From an uncultured Kiritimatiellota bacterium (GTDB taxonomy: Bacteria > Verrucomicrobiota > Kiritimatiellia > RFP12 > UBA1067): a stretch of 38,574 bases of DNA. The notes beneath the pieces were generated by a model, which had not been told where the DNA came from, searched no databases, and saw only the letters and a program-made list of their open reading frames with translations. A program made the translations under genes and the position numbers. This document shows positions 21,480 to 28,786 of this stretch, one piece after another (within the stretch, counting starts at the first letter, position 1; the number at the start of each line of letters is the position of its first letter). The stretch is from positions 1-38,574 of the forward strand of contig CAKUGW010000013.1 in assembly GCA_934654805.1 (NCBI GenBank). Reading direction: 5' to 3'.

Positions 21480-22625
21480 ATGATGAAAAAGGAAATTCGC
21501 AAGGTTCTCGTCATCAACTCGGGCTCGAGCTCGCTCAAGTACCAGCTCTTCGACATGAAGACCGAGACGCGGCTCGCGAAGGGCCTCATCGAGCGCATCG
21601 GCTGCGGCGGCCCGAAGGACCACGCCGAGGCCCTGAAGCAGGTCGTCGCCGAGCTCGGCGACAAGGCGCAGGGCATCGACGCGATCGGTCACCGCGTCCT
21701 CCACGGCGGCGAGGTCTTCAAGGACTCGGCGCTCATGGACAGGGCGAACATGGCGAAGGCGAAGAAGCTCGTGAAGTTCGGCCCCCTCCACATGCCGGCG
21801 AACCTCGGCGGCATCGAGGCGTGCGCGAAGATCTTCAGGGGTGTCCCGAACGTCGGCGTCTTCGACACGGCCTTCCACATCGCGACGATGCCGGACTGCG
21901 CGGGCCTCTACGCGATCGCCCTGGAGTACTACAGGCGGCTCGGCATCCGCAAGTACGGCTTCCACGGCACGTCCCACAAGTTCGTGACGCTCGCGGCGGC
22001 GAAGTTCCTGAAGAAGCCGCTGTCGAAGGTGAACCTCGTCACGTGCCACCTCGGCAACGGCAGCTCGCTCGCGGCGATCAAGAACGGCAAGGTCATCGAC
22101 ACGACGATGGGCCTCACGCCGCTCGCCGGCCTCGTGATGGGCACACGCTGCGGCAACATCGACCCGGCGGCCGTCCTGGCGATCATGGAGGCCGATCACC
22201 TGACGCCGCAGGAGATGGACACGGTCCTCAACAAGAAGTCGGGCCTCCTTGCGCTCACGGGGTCGAGCGACTGCCGTGACATCTGCGCGAAGGCCGCGAA
22301 GGGTGACAAGATGGCCGAGCTCGCGCTGGAGATGCTCGCCTACCGCGACGCGCTCTACATCGGCGGCTACAACACGATCGTCGGCGGGGCGGACGCCATC
22401 GTCCTGACGGGCGGCATCGGCGAGAACTCGTCGGAGGTGCGCGAACGCATCCTGAAGCGCCTCGGCGCGCTCGGCATCAAGCTCGACAAGGCGGCGAACA
22501 AGGTGCGCGGCGAGCTGAAGGTCATCTCGACGAAGGACTCGAAGATCCCCGTCGTGGTCATCCCGACGAACGAGGAGCTGATGATCGCAAGGGATGCGGT
22601 GAGGGTTTTGGGGAAGGGGAAATAA
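21480..22625 (+). CDS. ackA: Acetate kinase
   Basis: AckA interconverts acetyl phosphate + ADP and acetate + ATP in the cytoplasm. With Pta it forms the ATP-yielding acetate pathway. The 381 residues contain the family signatures: N-S-G-S-S-S-L-K near the N-terminus, GHRVLHGG, FDTAFH, YGFHGTSH, HLGNGSSLAAI, GTRCGNIDP, the ATP-binding TGGIGENSSEVRE and the C-terminal P-T-N-E-E. The catalytic Asn, Arg, Asp, His and Glu positions known from the family are all present. Two Met codons are adjacent (21480 and 21483); no clear ribosome-binding site is seen. It is about 20 residues shorter than usual because the loop after GLIERIG is reduced. Its TAA stop lies in a repeat tract, and pta follows after 145 bp. 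Confidence 0.96.
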   Translation: MMKKEIRKVLVINSGSSSLKYQLFDMKTETRLAKGLIERIGCGGPKDHAEALKQVVAELGDKAQGIDAIGHRVLHGGEVFKDSALMDRANMAKAKKLVKFGPLHMPANLGGIEACAKIFRGVPNVGVFDTAFHIATMPDCAGLYAIALEYYRRLGIRKYGFHGTSHKFVTLAAAKFLKKPLSKVNLVTCHLGNGSSLAAIKNGKVIDTTMGLTPLAGLVMGTRCGNIDPAAVLAIMEADHLTPQEMDTVLNKKSGLLALTGSSDCRDICAKAAKGDKMAELALEMLAYRDALYIGGYNTIVGGADAIVLTGGIGENSSEVRERILKRLGALGIKLDKAANKVRGELKVISTKDSKIPVVVIPTNEELMIARDAVRVLGKGK

Positions 22626-22668
22626 TCGAATAATCGAATTGCCGAATAATCGAATTTGTGAATTATTG
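22621..22668 (+). repeat. 8-bp-period tract overlapping the ackA stop
   Basis: Six octads in register start at 22621, 22629, 22637, 22645, 22653 and 22661, each beginning AAT and ending G. Bases 22621-22639 are the shared 19-mer. The ackA TAA (22623-22625) comes from the repeat, as for the giant gene. Confidence 0.85.
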
Positions 22669-22753
22669 GCCTCAAGGCCCTCGCGCCCCTCGTGTCCCTC
22701 AAGTCAAGACTTTGTGACGAGAGCGACAGGAGCGTCGAGCGAGACGAGAGGCG
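22669..22753. repeat. 9-bp-period CCTC tract with inverted partner
   Basis: CTC recurs at 22671, 22680, 22689 and 22698 (exact 9-bp spacing). A GAG-rich, partly complementary arm follows at 22716-22753 with looser register. CCCTCAAGTCAA at 22696-22707 is repeated at 23910-23921 before kdsD. The element sits in the ackA-pta gap. A transcript hairpin is possible. Confidence 0.65.
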
Positions 22754-22770
22754 AAAGGAATTAAAGCCAG

Positions 22771-23808
22771 ATGAACGCCATCAGGAACATCATCGAAAGG
22801 GCCTCGAAGCTGAACGGCACGGTCGTTCTGCCCGAGGGAAACGATCCGCGCGTCATCACGGCGGCCTGCGCCGTCGTTGACCGCAAGATCTGCACGCCGG
22901 TCGTGCTCGGCACGGCGGCGGAGATCGCCGAGGCCGAGGCGCAGGCGGGCCTGAAGCTCGCCGACCGCGGCATCCGGGTCATCGACTACACGCAGGGCGA
23001 CGCGGAACTCGAAGCGGCCTATCTCGCGGCCTGGAACGCGAAGGAGTCGCGCAAGCCCGCCGAGAAGCAGAAGATCATTGACCTCGCCGGGGCGCAGAAG
23101 ACACTCCGCACGAAGCGCATCTACTTCGGCGGCATGATGGTCAAGCTCGGCCGCGTCAACGGGCTCGTCGCCGGCTCCATCGCCTCGACGGGCGACATGC
23201 TGCGCGCGGCGTTCCACACGCTCGGCACGCAGAAGGGCGTGAAGACGGCCTCCTCGTGCTTCATCCTCGACCTCAAGCGGCCGACGGCCTCGGGCGACAG
23301 CGTGCTCGCGTTCGGCGACTGCGCCGTCATCCCCAACCCGACGGCGGAACAGCTCGTCGACATCGGCCTCGCGACGGCGCAGACGTACAGGGACCTGACG
23401 GGCAACGAGCCGAAGGTCGCGTACCTCTCGTTCTCCACGAAAGGCTCCGCCGGCGGCGAGCTCGTCGAGAAGGTGCAGAAGGCGGTTGCGCTTGCGAAGC
23501 CCGTCTTCGCCGAGAAGGGCATCCGGATGGACGGCGAACTGCAGTTCGACGCGGCCATCGTGCCGTCGGTCGGAAAGCAGAAGAACCGGGACGGCGCGAT
23601 CCAGGGCGACGCGAACGTCTTCGTCTTCCCCGACCTCCAGGCGGGCAACATCGGCTACAAGATCGCGCAGCGCCTTGGCGAGGCGGACGCGATCGGCCCG
23701 AACCTGCAGGGGCTCGCGAAGGCGATGAACGACCTCTCGCGCGGCTGCTCGGCGGAAGACATCGTCGGCACGATGTGCGTCACGCTGCTGCAGAGCACGA
23801 CGAAGTGA
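22771..23808 (+). CDS. pta: Phosphate acetyltransferase
   Basis: Pta converts acetyl-CoA + phosphate to acetyl phosphate + CoA, feeding AckA upstream. At 345 residues it is the short single-domain PTA_PTB form, without the N-terminal regulatory domains of the long enterobacterial enzyme. Conserved features seen: VVLPEGNDPRV at the N-terminus, GSIASTGDMLRAAF, the central DGELQFDAAIVP, FPDLQAGNIGYKIAQRL and the C-terminal GLAKAMNDLSRGCSAEDIV. AAGGAA at 22755-22760 is a plausible ribosome-binding site 10 bases before ATG. It lies in the same direction as ackA, probably one unit despite the repeat-filled gap. Confidence 0.96.
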   Translation: MNAIRNIIERASKLNGTVVLPEGNDPRVITAACAVVDRKICTPVVLGTAAEIAEAEAQAGLKLADRGIRVIDYTQGDAELEAAYLAAWNAKESRKPAEKQKIIDLAGAQKTLRTKRIYFGGMMVKLGRVNGLVAGSIASTGDMLRAAFHTLGTQKGVKTASSCFILDLKRPTASGDSVLAFGDCAVIPNPTAEQLVDIGLATAQTYRDLTGNEPKVAYLSFSTKGSAGGELVEKVQKAVALAKPVFAEKGIRMDGELQFDAAIVPSVGKQKNRDGAIQGDANVFVFPDLQAGNIGYKIAQRLGEADAIGPNLQGLAKAMNDLSRGCSAEDIVGTMCVTLLQSTTK

Positions 23809-23814
23809 CGGCGA

Positions 23815-23921
23815 CGGGAGGGACTTGGGAGCCATGAGAGACGCGAGCCAGAGGGACAGGAGCGGCCATGAGAGAGGGTTCGGCCTCTTGTCTCTCGCGA
23901 CCCTCAAGCCCCTCAAGTCAA
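23815..23921. repeat. 9-bp-period repeat in the pta-kdsD gap
   Basis: The right half has CTC at 23885, 23894, 23903 and 23912, exact 9-bp spacing, ending in CCCTCAAGTCAA as in the ackA-pta gap. The left half (about 23815-23875) has GAG/GGGAC words that are roughly complementary. This is a second copy of the 9-bp family, again between two genes. Confidence 0.65.
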
Positions 23922-23959
23922 CGCAGACGACAACCGATAACGCCTAATCGCCAACCGAA

Positions 23960-25093
23960 ATGACAGAAACCGAGATGATCGCGCGCGCGAAGCAAGTCTT
24001 CGACATCGAGATCGAGGGGCTGAAGAAGACCCGCGACTCGCTCGGGGCGTCGTTCGTCTCGGCCATCCGCCTCATGCTGGACTGCGTGGCGAACGACGGG
24101 CTTGTCGTCGTCACGGGCGTCGGCAAGAACCTGCACGTCGCGGAGAAGATGAGCGCGATCTTCGCCTCGACGGGCACGCGCTCGATTGTCCTCAATCCCG
24201 TGCAGGCGATGCACGGCGACCTCGGCATGGTGTCGTCGCGCGACCTGCTGGTCGCGCTCTCGTTCAGCGGCGAGTCCGAAGAGGTCGTGCGGCTCATCCC
24301 GGCGATCCGCCGTCACGGGCTGAAGGTCGTCGCGCTGACGGGCAACCCCCAGTCGACGCTCGCGCGGCTCGCCGACCTGCACGTGGCGATCCCCTGCGGC
24401 AAGGAGGCGTGCCCCTTCGGCATGGCGCCGACGAACTCGGTCACGGCGACGCTCGCGATGGGCGATGCGCTCGCGATGGTGATGATCGACGCGCAGAAGT
24501 TCTCGCTCGCGGACTACGCGGCGAACCATCCGGCCGGCGCGATCGGCCGTGCGCTCGTCCTGAAGGTGACGGACATCATGCGCACGGGCGACCGGCTCGC
24601 GAAGGTCGCGCCGACGGCGACGGTGATGGAGGCCGTGATGGCGATGACGAAGGCGCAGGGCGGCGCGGCCGTCGTCGCCGACGCGGCGGGCAGTCTTCTC
24701 GGGATCTTCACCGACGGCGACTTCCGCCGGGTGATGAGCCTGGGAAATAATCGAATAATCGAATTGTCGAATGATCGAATGAATGAAAAGATGGTTGCGT
24801 CATCGGATTCGGAGACCTCCCCCGATTCGACGATTCGACGATTCGATGGTTCGATTCCGGTGACCGCTCCCGATTCGACGATTCGTCGATTCGATTATTC
24901 GATTATTCTCTCGGCGCCTGTCGCCGAGTACATGACGAAGTCGCCCAAGTTCGTCCACGACGATGCCTACGCGGCGGAGCTGCTGAAGATCTTCGAGCGG
25001 ATGCGGATCGACGACCTGCCCGTCTGCGACGCGGAGGGCCGCGTCGTCGGGCTCGTGGACATCCAGGACCTGCCGAAGATGAAGGTGATGTGA
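23960..25093 (+). CDS. kdsD: Arabinose-5-phosphate isomerase (KdsD/KpsF type) with an in-frame repeat insert
   Basis: KdsD converts ribulose 5-phosphate to arabinose 5-phosphate, the first step towards Kdo and LPS. The SIS domain (about residues 35-215) carries VVVTGVGKN, the MHGDLGMV motif, SFSGESEEV, KEACPFGMAPTNS and MGDALA, all matching the family. CBS1 follows (DIMRTGDRL ... GIFTDGDFRRVMS). CBS2 follows the insert (APVAEYMTKSP ... DDLPVCDAEGRVVGLVDIQDL). Between them, residues ~262-316 are encoded by a palindromic octad repeat and resemble nothing in the family. The total is 377 residues against about 328 for E. coli KdsD, a difference explained by the insert. SIS residues look intact, so activity is likely kept. 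No ribosome-binding site is evident. Confidence 0.93.
   Translation: MTETEMIARAKQVFDIEIEGLKKTRDSLGASFVSAIRLMLDCVANDGLVVVTGVGKNLHVAEKMSAIFASTGTRSIVLNPVQAMHGDLGMVSSRDLLVALSFSGESEEVVRLIPAIRRHGLKVVALTGNPQSTLARLADLHVAIPCGKEACPFGMAPTNSVTATLAMGDALAMVMIDAQKFSLADYAANHPAGAIGRALVLKVTDIMRTGDRLAKVAPTATVMEAVMAMTKAQGGAAVVADAAGSLLGIFTDGDFRRVMSLGNNRIIELSNDRMNEKMVASSDSETSPDSTIRRFDGSIPVTAPDSTIRRFDYSIILSAPVAEYMTKSPKFVHDDAYAAELLKIFERMRIDDLPVCDAEGRVVGLVDIQDLPKMKVM
24745..24907. repeat. Palindromic 8-bp-period element inserted in-frame in kdsD
   Basis: The outer arms 24746-24764 and 24889-24907 are a perfect 19-bp inverted repeat (AATAATCGAATAATCGAAT and its complement), extended inward at about 12 of 16 positions. 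Octads run at 24746, 24754, 24762, 24770 and 24778 on the left. ATTC words sit at 24825, 24833 and 24841, then at 24873, 24881, 24889, 24897 and 24905, all in one 8-bp register. The forward 19-mer is stop-free in only one of three frames, and that is the frame kdsD uses. Confidence 0.9.
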
Positions 25094-25095
25094 GA

Positions 25096-25183
25096 AATGG
25101 TCGAATGAGAGGATGAGAGGATAAGCGAATGGCTGAATGAGAGAATGGTTGAATGATTGAACAATCGAATGAGAGAATGACCG
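25096..25183 (+). repeat. Eleven-unit 8-bp-period tract
   Basis: Exactly eleven octads fill 88 bp starting three bases after the kdsD stop. Most fit AAT-N-N-N-N-G, such as AATGGTCG, AATGAGAG and AATGATTG. No promoter or gene is seen in it. Confidence 0.9.
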
Positions 25184-25219
25184 AGCGAGATTGTGAAACC
25201 AACAAAACCTGAAAACTGC

Positions 25220-25296
25220 AATCTGAAATCGTAAATCTAAAATCTTAAATCTTAAGTCTGAAATCTTAGATCTGAAATCTTGAATCTGAAATCGAA
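25220..25296 (+). repeat. Eleven-unit 7-bp-period tract upstream of the pilus-like operon
   Basis: Eleven heptads in perfect register have consensus AATCT(G/T)A (for example AATCTGA and AATCTTA). Similar words continue less regularly to about 25330, just before the ribosome-binding site of the next gene. The stretch is strongly AT-rich beside GC-rich genes, so it could hold a promoter, but no clear -35/-10 pair is seen. Confidence 0.9.
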
Positions 25297-25342
25297 AACT
25301 GAATCTGAACTCGAAAACCAAAAACCAGAAAGGAACACGAAC

Positions 25343-26050
25343 ATGAAGAATCTGATGATTGTGACGATTGCGGTGCTGGCGGCCACTGCGGCGGTCGCGG
25401 CGCCGCGTGGCAAGAAGGGCGCCCAGGCGATGGCCGGCAACGACGACGGCCCGGCGACGACGGGGCGTGCGGCGAAACTGCTGATTGACCAGCCGCCGCG
25501 CCTCGGGCCGCAGAACCTCCTGTTCCCGCCGAACATCAACGGGCAGCAGATGGTCTTCAAGAAGCCGCGCAAGTGGATCGTCCTCAACATGGCCTACACG
25601 ACGTTCGGCACGGACACGTCGAAGTTCCTGGATCAGCTCACGTTCACGTGGCACGTCCTGCTCGACTCCAAGACGGCGACCGAGAACAAGGGCAATCGCG
25701 AGAAGAACGCGCCGTACAGCTACTTCACGACGACGACGACCTATTTCAACATCCCGGCCGGGACGCATGGCGCGTCCGTCTGCCTGCCGCCGAGCTACCT
25801 TGAGCGCTACGGCGAGCCGAAGGCGATCGGCATCGAGATCTCGAACGAGAACGGCGACGTGCTGGCGAAGGGCAGCGTGAGCGAGATCAAGGGCATTCCG
25901 GCCAACACGGACTTCTGGGCCGAGCCGAAGATCATGGACGCGCAGCAGAACGGCAAGCCGATGATCGAGCGGCGCCAGGGCCTGGTCGATCGCTCGAAGA
26001 CGATCTGGGCGCTCGCCTACCCGAACGACTACGAATCGACGGTGCAGTAA
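25343..26050 (+). CDS. Exported protein, first gene of type IV pilus-like operon (Amuc_1102 position)
   Basis: The product has 235 residues. ATG 25343 is chosen because it follows AAGGAA with a 7-base gap and begins a signal peptide (MKNLMIVTIAVLAATAAVAA). Residues ~70-225 look like one beta-sandwich domain (WIVLNMAYTTFGT, FTWHVLLDS, YSYFTTTTTYFNIPAGTH, EISNENGDVLAKGS). It lies 118 bp before the pilM-like gene in the order of the Akkermansia Amuc_1102-1098 cluster as I remember it. A periplasmic accessory role in the pilus-like complex is inferred from position; I recognise no catalytic motif. Confidence 0.8.
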   Translation: MKNLMIVTIAVLAATAAVAAPRGKKGAQAMAGNDDGPATTGRAAKLLIDQPPRLGPQNLLFPPNINGQQMVFKKPRKWIVLNMAYTTFGTDTSKFLDQLTFTWHVLLDSKTATENKGNREKNAPYSYFTTTTTYFNIPAGTHGASVCLPPSYLERYGEPKAIGIEISNENGDVLAKGSVSEIKGIPANTDFWAEPKIMDAQQNGKPMIERRQGLVDRSKTIWALAYPNDYESTVQ

Positions 26051-26082
26051 GGCGGCGATCGAATGAGCGCACACCCCCGTTC

Positions 26083-26144
26083 GTCCATTGTCCGCTGTCC
26101 TGAACGCGCTTCTCCCGAGGGACAATCGACAGGAGACGGCGGAC
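26083..26144. repeat. 7-bp-period inverted repeat upstream of the pilM-like gene
   Basis: GTCC recurs at 26083, 26090 and 26097, and complementary GAC at 26121, 26128, 26135 and 26142, all at exact 7-bp spacing around a ~20-bp centre. It is the same TGTCC word family as 21360-21439 and lies between the signal-peptide gene and the pilM-like gene. Confidence 0.8.
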
Positions 26145-26168
26145 AGGCGGCAACAAGGGCTTCAACCT

Positions 26169-27770
26169 ATGGCTAAACGACTACTCACTCTCAACATCGG
26201 CGCGGCCAACATCGAGCTCGCCGAGTACGAGGTCGGCGCGAAAGGCGCGCTGACGCTCGTGAACTACGGCACGGCGCCGCTTGCGGCGCCGCTCGACGGC
26301 GGCGACGCGAACGCGATCCTCACGCCCGCGATCCAGGAGGTCGTGCGCACGAAGGGCATCCGCCCCGGCAAGATCGCGATCGCCATTTCCGGGCAGATGG
26401 TCTTCCCGCGCTTCGCCGCGATCCCGATGGCGGGCGGCGCGGAGAAGTTCGATCAGATGGTGCGCTACGAGATCGAGCAGAACATCCCGTTCCCGATCGA
26501 CGAGATCGTCTGCGACCGCCAGGTGCTGGGCGACACGGGAACCGGCGACAAGTCGGTGATGATCGTCGCCGCGAAGGTCGACCAGGTCGAGGCGCTGACC
26601 GCCGCCGTCGCGGCCGCCGGCTTCTCGCCGGAGCTCGTCGATGCCGCGCCGCTCGCGCTCACGAACGCCCTGCGCCACGCGATCGGCGACGACGGCTCGT
26701 GCAGCGTCCTCCTCGACATCGGCTCGAAGACGACGTCGCTCGTGATCGTCGAGGGCGACAAGATCTACAACCGCTCGATTCCCGTCGCCGGCAACGCCGT
26801 CACCAAGGAGATCGCCGCCGCGCTCGGCTGCTCGACGGAGGAGGCCGAGCAGCTCAAGCAGGAGAAGGGCTACGTCTCGATGGGCGGCGTGACGGAGGAC
26901 GACGACGAGGTCGCCGACCGCATCTCGAAGGCCTGCCGTGCGGTGATGACGCGCCTCAACGCCGAGATCTCGCGCTCGATCAACTTCTACCGCAGCCAGC
27001 AGGGCGGCACGGCGCCGACGCGCCTCTACCTGACGGGCGGCACCGCCCTCCTGCCGCAGATCGACGACTTCTTCCAGGAGTCGCTTCAGATCGAGGTCGT
27101 GTTCTTCAACCCGTTCGAGGCGCTGGCCGTCGGCCCGAAGGTCGATGCGGCCGCGCTGGAGGCGGACGGCGCGCTCATCGCCGTCACGGCGGGCCTCGCC
27201 CTGCACGAGGCGGGCCTGGCGCGCTTCGCGGTCAACCTGCTGCCGCCGTCCCTCGTCAAGGCGCGGGCCGAGAAGGCGAAGATCCCGTTCGTCATCGCGG
27301 GCGGCGTGGCGTTCGTCGCCGCGCTCGTCCTCGTGATGCTCGCGATCGGCCGCCAGGAGGCCGTCGTCGCCGCCCAGCGCGACGCCGTGCAGGCGCAGGT
27401 CGCGACGCTGACGGCGTCCGACCGCAAGGTCAAGGCGGCCGAGGAGGCGTTCGCGGCCGCCGAGGAAGACGCCGAGGCGCTGCGGAATCTGCTCGTCGCG
27501 CGCGCCGCCGCCGCGCAGCGCATCAACGCGGTGCGCGACTCCCTGCTGCCCGGCATGTGGATCGAGCGCTGGGACGACGGGCGCCTCACGGTGCGCTACT
27601 GGAGCGACCGCGTGAAAGGCCAGGGCGGCAAGACGCCGGGCGAACTCGTCGTCGACAAGCTCAAGGGGAGGCCCTGCATCGACGCCGACACGGTCAAGAT
27701 CTCGGACATGAGCGCGATCGGCAAGGACGCCCAGGTCGAACAATTCACGGTGGAGCTGAAATTCAAATGA
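26169..27770 (+). CDS. pilM: PilM-like actin-fold ATPase fused to a PilN-like membrane domain
   Basis: The product has 533 residues. ATG 26169 is chosen because MAKRLLTLNIGAANIEL places the first actin-fold phosphate loop at the N-terminus, as in PilM. Residues 1 to ~355 are the PilM fold: NIGAANIELAEY, the IEQNIPFPIDEIV segment, DIGSKTTSLVIV (second phosphate loop), the SINFYRSQQGG helix and LTGGTALLP (adenosine motif). One TM helix lies at about residues 374-395, then a coiled coil (~396-450) and a small alpha/beta C-terminal domain resembling the periplasmic part of PilN. The protein therefore joins the cytoplasmic PilM ring and the inner-membrane PilN in one chain. The stop overlaps the next start as ATGA, indicating translational coupling. 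Confidence 0.85.
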   Translation: MAKRLLTLNIGAANIELAEYEVGAKGALTLVNYGTAPLAAPLDGGDANAILTPAIQEVVRTKGIRPGKIAIAISGQMVFPRFAAIPMAGGAEKFDQMVRYEIEQNIPFPIDEIVCDRQVLGDTGTGDKSVMIVAAKVDQVEALTAAVAAAGFSPELVDAAPLALTNALRHAIGDDGSCSVLLDIGSKTTSLVIVEGDKIYNRSIPVAGNAVTKEIAAALGCSTEEAEQLKQEKGYVSMGGVTEDDDEVADRISKACRAVMTRLNAEISRSINFYRSQQGGTAPTRLYLTGGTALLPQIDDFFQESLQIEVVFFNPFEALAVGPKVDAAALEADGALIAVTAGLALHEAGLARFAVNLLPPSLVKARAEKAKIPFVIAGGVAFVAALVLVMLAIGRQEAVVAAQRDAVQAQVATLTASDRKVKAAEEAFAAAEEDAEALRNLLVARAAAAQRINAVRDSLLPGMWIERWDDGRLTVRYWSDRVKGQGGKTPGELVVDKLKGRPCIDADTVKISDMSAIGKDAQVEQFTVELKFK

Positions 27771-28786
27771 ACAAGAACAGGATGATACTGGTCGCCTCGG
27801 GCGGCGTGATCGGCGTGGCCGTCCTGGCCATGGCCTATTTCACCTGGAGCGCCTATTCGGCGAAGGTCGCGGCGCTGGAGGGAGACATGGACGAGGGCAC
27901 GGACGGCCTGGAGGCCGTTCAGCAGAAGGCCCTGACGCTCTCGCGCAAGAGCGTCTATCCCTGTCCGGCGAGCGTGCGGGCGATCGAGTCGAACGCGACG
28001 CGCGTCACGGCGTGGCGCACGGACGCGGCGAAGCTGGCCGCGCGCGGCGACCGCCCGGTCCGCACGATGACGCCGGCGCAGTTCAAGACCGACCTCATCG
28101 CGGACGCGAAACGCCTCTCGGCCCTGCCGGGCGCGGTCAACGGCGCGCTCGTGAAGCCCGAGTTCGCGTACGGCCCGTTCAGCGGCTACATCGTCGAGGG
28201 CAAGATGCCGACGGAAGCCGAGCTGCCGGAACTCCAGCGCCGGTGGGATGACGTCATGCTCGTCGTCGAGACGCTGGCCTCCTGCGGCATTTCCGAACTC
28301 GTCAACGTCGCGTTCGCGGCGGCCTCCGCCGAGGAGCCGAAGGCGAAGGAGCCGGAGAAGAGGGGCAAGAAGCCGCCGGCGAAGAAGAGGCGCCCGGCGA
28401 CGGCGCCGGCGGTTGTGCCGCCGTCCGCCTGCTCGTACGTCTTCACGTTCGCGACGCGCGCGTCGGCGTTCGTCAAGGCGGTGAATGCGCTCGGCACGAA
28501 CGAGCGGTTCGTGGTCATCGACGGCTTCACGCTCGCGCGCACGGAAGACCCGATCGCCGAGGCGCTCGGCGGCGAGAAGCGCGAGGGGGCGTCGCGGCCT
28601 GCCGCGCGCGGGCGCCGCGGCCGTCGCGCCGCCGCCCTCGTCGAGGAGAAGAAGCCGACGGAAAAGGCGAGGGGCGGCATCGTCACGGATCCGGCCCTGG
28701 ACGCGCCGTTCACGGTCACGCTGACGCTGACCGTCTACGACTTCCGCACGCTGGCGGACGATCACAAGGAGGAGGGTGTGAAATGA
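27767..28786 (+). CDS. Inner-membrane protein of pilus-like complex (PilO / Amuc_1100 position)
   Basis: The product has 339 residues. An N-terminal signal anchor at about residues 5-27 (RMILVASGGVIGVAVLAMAYF) is followed by a helical stretch and an alpha/beta region. A Lys/Pro/Arg-rich linker lies near residues 190-213, and a second basic stretch (RGRRGRR) lies near 280. This topology and the place after PilM/PilN fit PilO, and match the position and approximate size of Akkermansia Amuc_1100. I assign the role from order and topology, not from a clear sequence signature. It overlaps both neighbours by ATGA. Confidence 0.78.
   Translation: MNKNRMILVASGGVIGVAVLAMAYFTWSAYSAKVAALEGDMDEGTDGLEAVQQKALTLSRKSVYPCPASVRAIESNATRVTAWRTDAAKLAARGDRPVRTMTPAQFKTDLIADAKRLSALPGAVNGALVKPEFAYGPFSGYIVEGKMPTEAELPELQRRWDDVMLVVETLASCGISELVNVAFAAASAEEPKAKEPEKRGKKPPAKKRRPATAPAVVPPSACSYVFTFATRASAFVKAVNALGTNERFVVIDGFTLARTEDPIAEALGGEKREGASRPAARGRRGRRAAALVEEKKPTEKARGGIVTDPALDAPFTVTLTLTVYDFRTLADDHKEEGVK

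Noticed and set aside
8282..21676. A 4464-codon open frame on the minus strand opposite the giant gene
   Set aside because: It is codon-aligned to a clear gene, its product is Arg/Val/Ala-rich without domains, and it is explained by the absence of TTA, CTA and TCA codons in the sense gene.
22669..22753. Classical intrinsic terminator after ackA
   Set aside because: Stems are imperfect and no U-run follows; better described as the 9-bp repeat family.
26088..26168. Upstream in-frame start for the pilM-like gene
   Set aside because: The extra 27 residues come from the heptad repeat element, and PilM proteins begin at the first phosphate loop, as from ATG 26169.
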